Source of the DNA: Cerina sp048266425
GTDB lineage: Bacteria > Bacteroidota > Bacteroidia > Flavobacteriales > Flavobacteriaceae
Assembly (NCBI GenBank): GCA_048266425.1
Contig: JBLWZN010000001.1
Span: 1-64,000 of the forward strand
Reading direction: 5' to 3'
DNA: 64,000 bases
The translations under genes were made by a program, and so were the position numbers. The first letter of the stretch is position 1, and each line of letters begins with the position of its first letter. The notes under the pieces were generated by a model, which was not told the origin of the DNA, did no database searches, and saw nothing but the letters and a program-made list of their open reading frames with translations. Of the stretch, positions 52,082 through 61,099 are shown piece by piece.

Positions 52082-52132
52082 CGCATCAGATTTCGGCTCT
52101 GAGGGTTGGGGGTTTGAATCCCTCCGCGGTCA
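52059..52132 (+). tRNA. tRNA-Arg(TCG)
   Basis: Intact cloverleaf: acceptor GGCCGCG/CGCGGTC with one G-U pair, D-stem GCGC/GCGC, anticodon stem TCAGA/TCTGA, loop TTTCGGC giving anticodon TCG, T-stem GGGGG/CCCTC and discriminator A. CCA is not encoded. It reads CGA-type arginine codons. Its 5' end overlaps the 3' end of the GIY-YIG gene and its D-loop contains the stop codon of that gene. No promoter of its own is obvious; transcription may come from upstream. Confidence 0.93.
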
Positions 52133-52137
52133 CGAAT

Positions 52138-52200
52138 AAATCAAAAAGCTGTACGTCAAATCAAGCTCTCTTGAATTTGTAAGTGCGGCTTTTTGATTTT
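52138..52200 (+). terminator. Terminator after tRNA-Arg
   Basis: AAATCAAAAAGC (52138-52149) pairs with GCTTTTTGATTT (52188-52199), followed by more T. The loop is long (38 bases) and holds smaller paired parts. Confidence 0.65.
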
Positions 52201-52557
52201 CAAAACGGAGCTCACTAGGGATATGCAATCCCTCCCTTTATGCCATGAGTATTTATTGCTTTAAAAATCCCGGAATAAGATAAAAACAACTGCCTTGGCA
52301 GTTGGACCTCCCGTTTTAGAAATGGAGTGTATACGCTTTGCCAAGGCTTCTGCAAAGTGTTTACTATCAATTCAAAATGTGTATTTTAGCTACTCTTGAA
52401 AACCTAGGGCAATTTTTATATAATAAAAAAAAACGATCCAATTCTGGGTTTAAACGAGTGCATTATGAATTAATCCATACCCATTTTTGGATACCGACCG
52501 AAATCGAAGATAAATGATCATTTTTTGTGGTAATTTACAAGGTTGTGAAGAACTTCA

Positions 52558-52581
52558 CCCGCCTGTTTGACGAAGTCGGGC
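52558..52581. repeat. REP-like element
   Basis: CCCGCCTG...AAGTCGGGC, the palindromic core shared by several spacers here. It lies 36 bases before a small membrane-protein gene. Confidence 0.6.
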
Positions 52582-52617
52582 TTGTATGACCGATGTAAAA
52601 CATTAAAATTTCAACCG

Positions 52618-52749
52618 ATGAAAAATATTATTAGGGCCCTATTGGCTGGCTGGGGAGCGAATAAAATTGGAGGAGGAAAATGTGGATGTATTGGAAGTAT
52701 CGTGGTTTTTATAATCCTTTACTACCTTTTAGGCTATGTATTCAATTAA
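52618..52749 (+). CDS. Small membrane protein, 43 residues
   Basis: Starts at ATG 52618 (MKNIIRALLAGW). A charged, glycine-rich motif NKIGGGKCGCIGS (about 16-28) is followed by a single membrane helix of about 14 residues (IVVFIILYYLLGYVF). The frame extends upstream to 52567 but that part overlaps a REP-like element. Two cysteines sit in GKCGCIG. I do not recognise a family with certainty, although a glycine-rich motif before a helix looks like conserved small proteins of Bacteroidota from memory. It may be expressed from its own promoter. Confidence 0.5.
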   Translation: MKNIIRALLAGWGANKIGGGKCGCIGSIVVFIILYYLLGYVFN

Positions 52750-53078
52750 ACGAAATAATGGCTGATAATTCGAATGCATTATACTAAAGGATTTTCCATT
52801 TAGGGGATAACATCCTATTTGCCAAAATCTGTGAAAATCGAGTGTCTAATAATTAAATGATTATTTACTTTATTAGTCCCATTTACGCTTCGATTATTGA
52901 AAAATTCGAGTATGGGCCAAGAGCAATTGTAGAGGCGACTAGACTCATTATTTGTATTAGGAAGCACTCTACGGCATTCCCGCCCTCATTCCATTTCTTA
53001 ACATACATCAACGGAAACTTCTTTAATAACACATAACTTTGAAGAAGAAAGGATAGTTTAACACTAAATATAATTACG
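52750..53078. promoter_or_regulatory. Gene-free spacer with probable pirin promoter
   Basis: 329 bases without a gene. TAACTTTG at 53034-53041 matches the -7 box TAnnTTTG and lies 37 bases before the pirin start; no good TTG is found 17-19 bases upstream. A short A/T palindrome-like part lies at 52840-52875. Nothing else is recognisable. Confidence 0.4.
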
Positions 53079-53957
53079 ATGGCAACAAAAAAAATAGAAC
53101 GTGTTTTGTCCCCGCCATCTCCACATATGGTGGGCGATGGTTTTAGGGTGCATAATTTTATTCCGTCTGGATACGGAATGAGTATGGAACGAATGAGCCC
53201 ATTTATTCTGATGGATTACAATTCCAAATATTTCTTTCCGCCAACGGATAAACAACGTGGAGTAGGAGTACACCCACATCGAGGGTTCGAAACAGTGACC
53301 ATTGCATATAAGGGAAAGGTAGCCCATCATGACAGTTTCGGCAACAGTGGCGTAATCGGGGAAGGAGAGGTACAGTGGATGACCGCCGCGTCGGGGGTAT
53401 TGCACAAGGAATACCATGAGGAAGGGTTTAGTAGGGAAGGGGGTGATTTCCAGATGGTGCAGTTATGGGTAAATCTGCCGGCCAAGGTTAAAATGTCCCC
53501 GCCAAAATATCAGGGTATAAGTAGGGATATGATCAAAAAAGCGACCTTGCCGAACGAAGGAGGAACGGTAGAGGTTATTGCCGGTAACTATCAGGGAGTA
53601 GCAGGTGCTGCCTCTACTTTTACCCCTTTGAATTTGTTCAACGCTAAACTAAAGAAAGGCACTGCTGCACCCTTTAGTTTTCCTTCCCGTTTCAACTCGG
53701 CATTACTAGTTGTTGAGGGGCGTATTAGAGTAAATAACACGGAGGAAGTGCCAACCGATAACTTGTTGCTTTTTGCCAATGAGGGGGAGGATTTTATTGT
53801 CGAAGCGTTGGATGATGCCGTAGTCCTTATCTTATCAGGTGAACCTATCGCCGAGCCTATAGTGGCTAATGGTCCTTTTGTGATGAACACCAAGGCAGAA
53901 ATTCTTCAGGCTTTTGAAGATGTGCGCAACAACAAATTTGGATTTTTGAAGGATTGA
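53079..53957 (+). CDS. Pirin-family cupin protein
   Basis: Bicupin of 292 residues. The N-terminal cupin has HPHRGFETVTIAYKG and the later EGEVQWMTAASGVLHKEYHEE element, which hold the metal-binding His/Glu residues of pirins. Pirins are iron-binding proteins, some with quercetinase activity; the role here is unknown. Followed by a long hairpin terminator. Confidence 0.9.
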   Translation: MATKKIERVLSPPSPHMVGDGFRVHNFIPSGYGMSMERMSPFILMDYNSKYFFPPTDKQRGVGVHPHRGFETVTIAYKGKVAHHDSFGNSGVIGEGEVQWMTAASGVLHKEYHEEGFSREGGDFQMVQLWVNLPAKVKMSPPKYQGISRDMIKKATLPNEGGTVEVIAGNYQGVAGAASTFTPLNLFNAKLKKGTAAPFSFPSRFNSALLVVEGRIRVNNTEEVPTDNLLLFANEGEDFIVEALDDAVVLILSGEPIAEPIVANGPFVMNTKAEILQAFEDVRNNKFGFLKD

Positions 53958-53976
53958 ACATTTGCTTTTGGGCACT

Positions 53977-54023
53977 GCCAAAACCCTCGTTTTGTCCTAA
54001 ACAAAATGGGGGCTTTGGCTTTT
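53977..54023 (+). terminator. Terminator after pirin
   Basis: Long interrupted stem: GCCAAA (53977-53982) pairs with TTTGGC (54014-54019), with further pairing of CCC with GGG and TTTTG with CAAAA inside, then four T. Confidence 0.7.
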
Positions 54024-54088
54024 CCGGATTTCTACATATTATTGTCTTTAAAATAAAGTTTAAATTTACGGGCAAAACTTAGTCTGTA

Positions 54089-54742
54089 GTGGAAATTTTA
54101 TATAAAAACAGATTCGAAATTTTCTTTCTTACCCTTTTGGGAATCCTATTTGGTTCGGTAATTTTCCCTGTAGATTTTTTTGAATCCATTTTTCAACCCA
54201 TTTTGTTCTTGCTCAATTTTGCGGCAGGTATTTTGTTGATTTCCAAGAATAGAGCGTTGATGTGGCTATTTGTTGTTCTTTTCGCCGTTGAGACATTTCT
54301 TCTGGTTGGATATTTATGGGGAAAATTGGATAATCCTGGCTATTTTATTTTGCGCCTGGGTATTTATTTTGTTTTTTATGTTGTAATTACGGTAAAAATA
54401 ATCCGTCAGGTCTGGAAGGCCTCTTTTGTTAATAGAGACGTAATCTATGGCCTTATGTGTGGTTATATTGCCCTTGGACTACTCGCTTTTTTCTGTTTCC
54501 GCACATTGGAAATTGTACATTCAGGTTCGTTTAGCGGATTGTCAGGAGATGAAGATATAATAGATTCCCTCCTTTATTTTAGTTATATGACCCTTCTGAC
54601 TATTGGGTATGGAGATATTTCCCCAATTTCCCCCGTTGCCCAGAAAGTAGCGATAATCACCGGTCTTGCCGGCCAGTTTTACATGGTCATTATAACGTCC
54701 GTGGTGATTGAAAAATATATTAGGCACTCGCGTAGGGATTGA
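54089..54742 (+). CDS. Potassium channel of the two-pore-helix (Ion_trans_2) type
   Basis: Membrane protein of 217 residues with GTG start at 54089. About five helices precede the pore loop TLLTIGYGDISPISP, whose filter TIGYGD is diagnostic of K+ channels, and a last helix follows. No cytoplasmic ligand domain is present, which is unlike KtrB or gated Kch. A -7-like TAAATTTA is upstream. The gene sits between pirin and a sugar transporter. Confidence 0.88.
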   Translation: MEILYKNRFEIFFLTLLGILFGSVIFPVDFFESIFQPILFLLNFAAGILLISKNRALMWLFVVLFAVETFLLVGYLWGKLDNPGYFILRLGIYFVFYVVITVKIIRQVWKASFVNRDVIYGLMCGYIALGLLAFFCFRTLEIVHSGSFSGLSGDEDIIDSLLYFSYMTLLTIGYGDISPISPVAQKVAIITGLAGQFYMVIITSVVIEKYIRHSRRD

Positions 54743-54818
54743 GTAACTTGGAACTTCAATCCATCAAAACCAAACTTTTTAAATCATGAAACTAACATTA
54801 ATGAAATTTTTAATATAA

Positions 54819-54870
54819 GCCTGCCCGTGCCGAACGGTTCCCAACCTGCGCGACTTGTCAGGCGGGTTTT
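54819..54870. repeat. REP-like element
   Basis: Begins GCCTGCCCG and ends GTCAGGCGGGTTTT, with inner CCGAACGGTT. Imperfect palindrome of the same class as 16706 and 57484. It lies between the channel and the sugar transporter genes and its T-rich end may add termination. Confidence 0.65.
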
Positions 54871-54912
54871 ATAATTAGTTTGTTATCAAATAATTACTTA
54901 AATTTTAAACGT

Positions 54913-56241
54913 GTGAAAAAAATACTTATTTGGTCTATCACCGCAGCCTTGGCCGGCTTTTTATTTGGCTTTGATACCGTAGTAATTTCAGGGGCCGATA
55001 AGAAACTTCAGGCGTTATGGCAGACTTCGGATGCATTTCATGGATCAGTGGTCATCTCAATGGCCCTTTGGGGAACGGTCGTCGGTGCTATTTTGGGCGG
55101 GTTTCCCACCAATAGGCTGGGGAGAAAGAAGACTTTGGTATGGATAGGGGTGCTTTATACGGTATCGGCCATTGGATCGGCATTTGCCAACGATCCCATC
55201 ACCTTCGCTTTTTTTAGATTTATAGGTGGACTAGGGGTTGGGGTATCTACTATAGCCGCCCCGGCCTATATCTCTGAGATTGCCCCCGCCAAAGATCGAG
55301 GAAAATTGGTCGGATTATATCAATTCAATATTGTTTTCGGTATTCTGATCGCCTTTTTTTCCAATTATCTGTTAAACGGAATAGGGCCTAACGACTGGAG
55401 GTGGATGATCGGGGTAGAGGCCATTCCTGCCGCAATATATACCCTTTTTGTCCTGGGTGTGCCCATGAGCCCTAGGTGGCTATTGACCAAAGGTAGGGAA
55501 GAAGAAGCTAGAGGAGTGTTGCGGCAGATAAACCCTAATATGGACGTGGAGCATTTGATGGTTGAGATCGATGAGGAGATGCGAAATATCATCCCTGGGG
55601 AAAATATCTTCTTGAAAAAATATCGATTTCCTTTGATCTTGGCTTTTTTTATTGCATTTTTTAATCAATTTTCGGGAATCAATGCTTTTCTGTACTACGC
55701 CCCCCGGATTTTTGAGGAAGCCGGATTGGGGGAAAGCACCGCTTTGCTCAGTAGTATTGGGGTGGGGGCTACCAATATGGTCTTTACCCTATTGGGGGTA
55801 TTTCTGATCGATAAATTAGGCCGTAAACAGCTGATGTATATTGGTTCCATCGGATATATCATCTCACTGTCGTTGGTGGCTTGCGCTTTTTTCCTTGGAT
55901 GGCAAGGCATGGCCGTACCAATCTTCCTGTTTCTTTTTATAGCTGCCCATGCGGTGGGCCAAGGTACGGTGATATGGGTGTTTATATCTGAGATATTCCC
56001 AAATCATCTTAGGGGGTCGGGCCAGTCATTCGGCAGTTCGGTACACTGGGTACTGGCAGCTGCTATTCCTTCCGTGTTTCCTTTTTTGGTGACCTCAATT
56101 GGTGCCGGGCCAATTTTCACCTGCTTTGCCTTTATGATGGTATTGCAGCTGCTTTTTGTGATTTTTATTATGCCGGAGACCAAGGGAATTTCGCTTGAAG
56201 AGCTAGGCAAATCCCTGTCGCGGTCCAAGATTAAGAACTAA
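54913..56241 (+). CDS. Sugar porter, MFS superfamily
   Basis: Twelve-helix transporter of about 442 residues, started at GTG 54913 (MKKILIWSITAALAGFLFG). Sugar-porter motifs are GFDTVVISGA in helix 1, NRLGRKKTLVWIG in loop 2-3, RFIGGLGVGVSTIAAPAYISE, QFSGINAFLYYAPRIF and PETKGISLEELG at the end. It probably imports a hexose or pentose with H+. The next gene is convergent. Substrate unknown. Confidence 0.92.
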   Translation: MKKILIWSITAALAGFLFGFDTVVISGADKKLQALWQTSDAFHGSVVISMALWGTVVGAILGGFPTNRLGRKKTLVWIGVLYTVSAIGSAFANDPITFAFFRFIGGLGVGVSTIAAPAYISEIAPAKDRGKLVGLYQFNIVFGILIAFFSNYLLNGIGPNDWRWMIGVEAIPAAIYTLFVLGVPMSPRWLLTKGREEEARGVLRQINPNMDVEHLMVEIDEEMRNIIPGENIFLKKYRFPLILAFFIAFFNQFSGINAFLYYAPRIFEEAGLGESTALLSSIGVGATNMVFTLLGVFLIDKLGRKQLMYIGSIGYIISLSLVACAFFLGWQGMAVPIFLFLFIAAHAVGQGTVIWVFISEIFPNHLRGSGQSFGSSVHWVLAAAIPSVFPFLVTSIGAGPIFTCFAFMMVLQLLFVIFIMPETKGISLEELGKSLSRSKIKN

Positions 56242-56324
56242 GACCAGTGGCTAAGTTTGGGTTTTTGATGCCAATTTAGGCTTTCTTAGGTTTCCATGTG
56301 CCAGGAGGCAGGAATCAATAACGC

Positions 56325-57320
56325 TTAACTTTCGTCTTCCTTTTTGGACGGTGCAGATCGTTTGCTGAGAATATACTTAATGATCATAGGGGCATGGACC
56401 CTGGAGTTTTCTATAAACCATTTGTGGGTTTCCATACCCCCACAGATTACTCCTGCCAAGAAAATTCCGGGAATGTTGGTTTCCATGGTTTCTGGGTCAT
56501 ATTTTGGTAATTTCTTGTTGTCTTTGGAAAGTTTGATGCCAATTTTAGTCAGAAATTCAAAATTTGGCATATATCCGGTCAAGGCAAGAACAAAATCATT
56601 TTTAAAGGATAGCGGACCTTCGGGGGTGTCGATTATAATTTCTTGGGGAAGGATTTCCTTTACGGTTGAATTGTAATGGACTTTGATGCTGCCTTCCTCG
56701 ATACGGTTGATGATATCGGGACGAACCCAATATTTTACCCGTTGGCCAACTTCGGGACCACGAATTATCATGGTGACCTCCGCTCCCTTCCTATAACATT
56801 CAAGCGCGGCATCCACGGCGGAATTGCTCGCCCCGATTACGGCCACTTTTTGGCTGGCATAAAAATGGGGGTCCCTGTAGTAATGGGATACTTTTGGCAG
56901 GTCTTCCCCTGGCACGTCCAAGCGATTGGGCAGGTCGTAAAATCCGGTGGCCACTATGATGTTTAATGCCGAATAAGTGTTTTTGTCCGTGGTTATAAGA
57001 AAGGTGTCCTTGGGTCGACCTACTTTTGTTACTACTTCAAACAGGTTGATATTCAGTTGATTGCTGGTCACTATTCTACGATAGTACTCCAGTGCCTCGT
57101 TTCTTTTGGGTTTGGCTTCCTTGCTGATAAAGGGAATATTGTCGATTTCCAATTTCTCGGAAGATGAGAAGAACTGCATGTTAATGGGATAGTTGAAGAG
57201 CGAATTTACAATTGGCCCCTTCTCGATGATGAGGTAATCTAGGCCCTTTTTTTTTGCCTCCAGACCACAAGCTATACCTATTGGCCCCCCTCCTATGATT
57301 ACAATATCCCAGATTTGCAT
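56325..57320 (-). CDS. ypdA: YpdA-like putative bacillithiol disulfide reductase
   Basis: Flavoprotein of about 331 residues from the ATG at 57320 (MQIWDIVIIGGGPIGIACG); ATG 57344 adds eight residues. FAD site IIGGGPIGIA, NAD(P) site VIGASNSAVDAALEC and GIFLAGVICGG near the end. It lacks the CxxC of thioredoxin reductase, as in YpdA/Bdr, which reduces bacillithiol disulfide. This implies bacillithiol in this organism; no bshA/B/C genes lie in the window. Convergent with the sugar porter gene. Confidence 0.85.
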   Translation of the reverse strand: MQIWDIVIIGGGPIGIACGLEAKKKGLDYLIIEKGPIVNSLFNYPINMQFFSSSEKLEIDNIPFISKEAKPKRNEALEYYRRIVTSNQLNINLFEVVTKVGRPKDTFLITTDKNTYSALNIIVATGFYDLPNRLDVPGEDLPKVSHYYRDPHFYASQKVAVIGASNSAVDAALECYRKGAEVTMIIRGPEVGQRVKYWVRPDIINRIEEGSIKVHYNSTVKEILPQEIIIDTPEGPLSFKNDFVLALTGYMPNFEFLTKIGIKLSKDNKKLPKYDPETMETNIPGIFLAGVICGGMETHKWFIENSRVHAPMIIKYILSKRSAPSKKEDES

Positions 57321-57483
57321 TGATTTGTTATTTATTTGGTTCACTATTAAGGTGTATAAAGGGTATATGGGTACGTCAAAGTAATTCAGGTTATTCGAAG
57401 TAAATAGTTGGTTGCAAAATGTAAATTTTTCCTTTTGTCCAATATGTTTGGCTTTGTGATAATTTCATAATGTCCGAAGAGAT

Positions 57484-57525
57484 CCGCCTGTCGGCACCCT
57501 GCCCGACTTCGTTATTCAGGCGGGC
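57484..57525. repeat. REP-like element
   Basis: CCGCCTG at the left and CAGGCGGG at the right form an eight-base palindrome around CCCTGCCCGACTTCG, of the same class as the elements at 52558 and 54819. Confidence 0.65.
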
Positions 57526-57665
57526 TCCCCTTAAAAATATGGAGAGGGCCTATTAAATCAAGTTTTTAGTTATTGAACTATGAATCCATTCTGCTGATTT
57601 TTTCTGGGTAATTGGGGGAAAATAATGGACAAATTCTTAAGCAAGCTATTAGATTTTAGTAAATT

Positions 57666-57742
57666 CAACCATCAACCATCAACCATCAACCATCAACCAT
57701 CAACCATCAACCATCAACCATCAACCATCAACCATCAACCAT
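57666..57742. repeat. Tandem heptamer CAACCAT x11
   Basis: Eleven exact copies of CAACCAT, then CAAC. It ends six bases before the stop codon end of rpe (57749, minus strand). Exact copies suggest active replication slippage. Confidence 0.92.
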
Positions 57743-57748
57743 CAACAT

Positions 57749-58408
57749 CTAATTCACCGACTTTTTAAGCTCCTCGATCGTTTTTTCGGGATCATCGCTT
57801 TTAAACACAAAGCTTCCCGCCACCAATACATCTGCCCCTGCATCGATCAATTTTTTTGAATTTGCGGTAGAAACGCCTCCATCAACCTCTATTTTGGTTT
57901 TTGCGCCTCTTCTGTTTATAAGTTCTTTTAATGCCCTTATTTTGCCATAGGTGTTTTCTATAAAGGATTGTCCTCCAAAACCTGGATTTACGCTCATAAT
58001 CAATACGATGTCTATGTCATTGATGGTATCTTCCAAAAGGTTTATGTTAGTGTGCGGGTTCAATGCCACCCCTGTTTTCATTCCCGCCGCCTTAATAGCT
58101 TGCAAGGTGCGGTGTAAGTGGGTGCAGGCTTCATAATGTACCGTAAGGTGTGCCGATCCAAGGTCTGCAAAGGTCTGAATATATCGGTCTGGGTCCACGA
58201 TCATTAAATGAACGTCCAAAGGTTTGGTGGTATATTTCGCCATGGCCTCCAATACGGGCATTCCATAAGAGATGTTAGGTACGAACACCCCGTCCATAAT
58301 ATCGATATGGAACCAATCGGCCTTGCTCGCATTTACCATTTCAATATCACGTTGCAGATTGCCAAAATCGGCAGCCAAAAGGGAAGGAGCGATAAGTACT
58401 TTATCCAT
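57749..58408 (-). CDS. rpe: Ribulose-phosphate 3-epimerase
   Basis: TIM-barrel enzyme of 219 residues that interconverts ribulose 5-phosphate and xylulose 5-phosphate in the pentose phosphate pathway. Signatures are IDIMDGVFVPNISYG (catalytic Asp), LDVHLMIVDP, MSVNPGFGGQSF and EVDGGVSTAN (second Asp and phosphate site). A -7 box CAAAGGTA, read on the minus strand as TACCTTTG, lies at 58436-58443. Confidence 0.97.
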   Translation of the reverse strand: MDKVLIAPSLLAADFGNLQRDIEMVNASKADWFHIDIMDGVFVPNISYGMPVLEAMAKYTTKPLDVHLMIVDPDRYIQTFADLGSAHLTVHYEACTHLHRTLQAIKAAGMKTGVALNPHTNINLLEDTINDIDIVLIMSVNPGFGGQSFIENTYGKIRALKELINRRGAKTKIEVDGGVSTANSKKLIDAGADVLVAGSFVFKSDDPEKTIEELKKSVN

Positions 58409-58647
58409 GGAATTATGCTAAAAAAGGTATTTCCACAAAGGTAGTGAAACAAGCGAATAGTTGAAATTTATTGCCATTTAGTTGTTCCTAATTAGGTACA
58501 TAGTATTGTTTTGGATGTTTATTCATAAGGAATGTTGTGTGTTTGTATAATAATATTTTCTAAGGAAGATTAGAAGCTAGCAAATGGGCAACTAACTTTG
58601 CGTTAGCTATAACTAGCAATTACTTATAACCATTCTTGATCGTAGTT

Positions 58648-59115
58648 TTATTGATTCGGACTGGCGGAATGAACATACATTTTCCATATGCCATTTTCAT
58701 TCTTTCTCAAAACATCGAGATATTTGATGGGAATCTTGACACTAACACTATCATTTTTTGGAGATATGACCATCGTACCTAAATGTCTATATATTGCAAT
58801 ATCATCACGAATAATAACTTCTTGGGGAACCCTATTTATGACTTTGAGTGTATTGTGTAAAAAGAAATCATTTAAAAAGGCTCTCAAGGAATCTTGATTG
58901 GAAATAGGTTCCATACCTGCATCATAGCCTAAAAAATCCTTTGTCACGTATTTGAAGTAACCATCCGTATTACCAGCTTCGACTTCCTTCATAAAATCTG
59001 TGAAAACCTTTTCTACAGTGTCTTTTTCAACTTGTGAATTCGATTCGCTCTTTTTATTGCATGCCAGAACAGAAACGAATAAAAGAATCAAAATCCAATA
59101 ACTATAGCGTTTCAT
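58648..59115 (-). CDS. Small NTF2-like lipoprotein
   Basis: About 155 residues from the ATG at 59115 (MKRYSYWILILL). Lipobox SVLAC gives Cys at about 18. The mature protein (DTVEKVFTDFMKEVEAGNTDGYFKYVTKDFLG and following strands) looks like the SnoaL/DUF4440 nuclear-transport-factor-2 fold, but this is weak. Anchored to the envelope, function unknown. It lies between rpe and the DUF6090 gene on the same strand, with its own upstream spacer. Confidence 0.65.
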   Translation of the reverse strand: MKRYSYWILILLFVSVLACNKKSESNSQVEKDTVEKVFTDFMKEVEAGNTDGYFKYVTKDFLGYDAGMEPISNQDSLRAFLNDFFLHNTLKVINRVPQEVIIRDDIAIYRHLGTMVISPKNDSVSVKIPIKYLDVLRKNENGIWKMYVHSASPNQ

Positions 59116-59234
59116 ATCAATAGTATAAATTATTAATAACATAAAAATCATTGAATTTCCTTATGTAGGAATGTTCGCTAGGACAGGTAGTTTACTAAGT
59201 TAAGGTCACATGCTTTACTCTTTTTGGTCATATA

Positions 59235-59999
59235 TTAATCTATATTTTGATTTTGTTTTATTTGTTCAATAATAAGTTCTGTTTGTTCTTTTAGCGGCAG
59301 ATAGAATGTTTTATTTAGATTTATGGATGCTACGATATAGAGGTACAGATTGCTTTCAAATTTAGGATTTGTAAGAAAACTAAAGTCATTGTTTGGAAAT
59401 CTACTTGGTTTAACATCAATGAGAGATTCGTCTATCACATACAAATGTCTTCTAAAATTCCCATTGTTGATAAAAAATTTATGAGTATAGTCCCTTCCTT
59501 CAACAACATAGTTTTCCTGATTTTTAACAAGCTCAAATTGTGACTGCCATTCAGAAATGGCCTTTCTTAAGGTTGGATCGGAGATTAGTGATAGTTTACC
59601 CGAATTGCTTATTTCATTGAGGGTTCCTTGATTAGGCATATACCTCGACTCATATTTAAAGGCTCCCACCATATATTGAGATAATTCCTTTTCACTTATT
59701 ATTGGTAATGAGGGTCCAGTGAATTCCCCGATCTTAACGCAGGTTTCAAAAATTTTGGTATTAGTTTCAATAGTATTATTAAGTATTTCTAGGTTGGTTT
59801 CAAACTCTTGAAGCAGAGAACTCAATAATTGTTGCTCGGTAGCCTTGTTTTTTCGTGTTTCATTCCAATTATTAATCTGTAATGCAATCAAAATTCCGAT
59901 TACAACAAGAATAATTTCTCCAAAAGCATATTTCAGGTAATTGATTGTTTTATTTTCTTTAATGTTATTTTGTCTAATTTTTTTGAAGAGTTTTATCAT
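59235..59999 (-). CDS. DUF6090-type membrane protein
   Basis: Protein of 254 residues starting MIKLFKKIRQNNIKENK, followed by a single membrane helix within YAFGEIILVVIGILIALQIN (about 25-45) and the WNE motif. The remaining part is helical and probably cytoplasmic or periplasmic. The N-terminal block resembles DUF6090, found mainly in Flavobacteriia. Function unknown. No partner gene is evident. Confidence 0.72.
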   Translation of the reverse strand: MIKLFKKIRQNNIKENKTINYLKYAFGEIILVVIGILIALQINNWNETRKNKATEQQLLSSLLQEFETNLEILNNTIETNTKIFETCVKIGEFTGPSLPIISEKELSQYMVGAFKYESRYMPNQGTLNEISNSGKLSLISDPTLRKAISEWQSQFELVKNQENYVVEGRDYTHKFFINNGNFRRHLYVIDESLIDVKPSRFPNNDFSFLTNPKFESNLYLYIVASINLNKTFYLPLKEQTELIIEQIKQNQNID

Positions 60000-60208
60000 T
60001 ATTTTGTTGGTTTGACATAGAACTGGTTTAAACTTTTTGCGTTTAAGCGAAAATTAGAGATTTTTTGTTCATTTGTAGCCTTTTTTGAGTTGCATAGCAA
60101 GGCTACGGAAAGATAAAGTTCATAATAAAACACAACTATATAATAAAGTCCATAGGATTTTAATAGGGCCTGGTTCTTAATTCTTGAAGAGGGGGTCCAT
60201 TATCTCCT

Positions 60209-61099
60209 TTACCGTATTCCCTTCACTTTCATTTTTAAGGTGTAAACAGATTTACTGGCCGTAATAAATAGGGTTTTCTGGTCTTTTCCCCCAAAGGTGA
60301 CGTTGGCCGTCCAATTTTCCGGGACGTCAATATGGTCAATTTGTTTGCCGTTTTTGTCAAAAACGGTGACCCCTTTTCCGGTGAGATAAACATTTCCTTT
60401 GTTGTCCAGGGTCATGCCATCGGACCCCATTTCGGCGAACAGGGTTTTGTTGGCAAGATGGCCGTCGGATTCAATAGTAAAACTATAGGTCTTTCCGGCC
60501 CCGATATCCGCTATATACAATTTTTTCCCATCTGCCGAGCCAATAAGCCCATTTGGTTTTACAAAATCATCCACTACGATCTTTAGTTCCTTTCGGTCAG
60601 GAGTCAAGTAATATACCCGTTCGGGATCAATTTCTTTTTCCGTGCGATCCCAATAATCCCTTTTATAAAATGGGTCGGTAAGATATATCCCACCCTTGCT
60701 ATCCACCCATACGTCATTGGGACCGTTCAACTTTTTCCCTTCAAAATCATTTATTAGGATGGTAATTTTCTTGTCCGGACTTATCTGCCACAACTGGTTT
60801 TTTAGGTCGGCACACGCAATTAGGTTGCCTTTCTGATCAAAATAAAGTCCATTTGATCTTCCTGCATCGTCCATAAAAACCGATACTTTCCCGTCGGGCG
60901 TCCATTTTAGGATTCTGTCATTTGGTTGGTCGGTAAAATATACATCCCCATTTTTATCGACCGCCGGTCCTTCGGTAAAGGAATAATCGCTGGCAACAAG
61001 CTGTAGTTTTGCCCCTTTTTCAACAATCGGATTTTCTTGAGCCATAATTTTAGTGTTTGAAAGTAAAATGAATGCCGCTACGGTATAAAAAAATTTCAT
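60209..61099 (-). CDS. SMP-30/gluconolactonase-family exported protein
   Basis: Beta-propeller protein of 296 residues with a signal peptide ending at IMAQE. Motifs are FTEGPAVDKNGDVYFTD (metal-site Glu), LNGPNDVWVDSKGGIYLTD and KPNGLIGSADGKKLYIAD, as in the SGL (PF08450) lactonase family. It may hydrolyse a sugar lactone. The next gene on the same strand, 210 bases upstream, encodes a sugar-isomerase-like TIM barrel, which suggests a shared sugar pathway. Confidence 0.86.
   Translation of the reverse strand: MKFFYTVAAFILLSNTKIMAQENPIVEKGAKLQLVASDYSFTEGPAVDKNGDVYFTDQPNDRILKWTPDGKVSVFMDDAGRSNGLYFDQKGNLIACADLKNQLWQISPDKKITILINDFEGKKLNGPNDVWVDSKGGIYLTDPFYKRDYWDRTEKEIDPERVYYLTPDRKELKIVVDDFVKPNGLIGSADGKKLYIADIGAGKTYSFTIESDGHLANKTLFAEMGSDGMTLDNKGNVYLTGKGVTVFDKNGKQIDHIDVPENWTANVTFGGKDQKTLFITASKSVYTLKMKVKGIR

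Larger units (their letters stand above)
52133..52617. other. Gene-free region after tRNA-Arg
   Basis: Contains the terminator at 52138-52200, the palindrome AACTGCCTTGGCAGTT near 52288-52303 and a REP-like element at 52558. No open frame of note and nothing else recognisable. Confidence 0.6.
57345..57748. repeat. Repeat-rich spacer between ypdA and rpe
   Basis: 404 bases without a gene. It contains a REP-like palindrome at 57484-57525 (CCGCCTGTCGG... to CAGGCGGGC) and the heptamer array at 57666-57742. The rest shows nothing recognisable. Confidence 0.6.
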
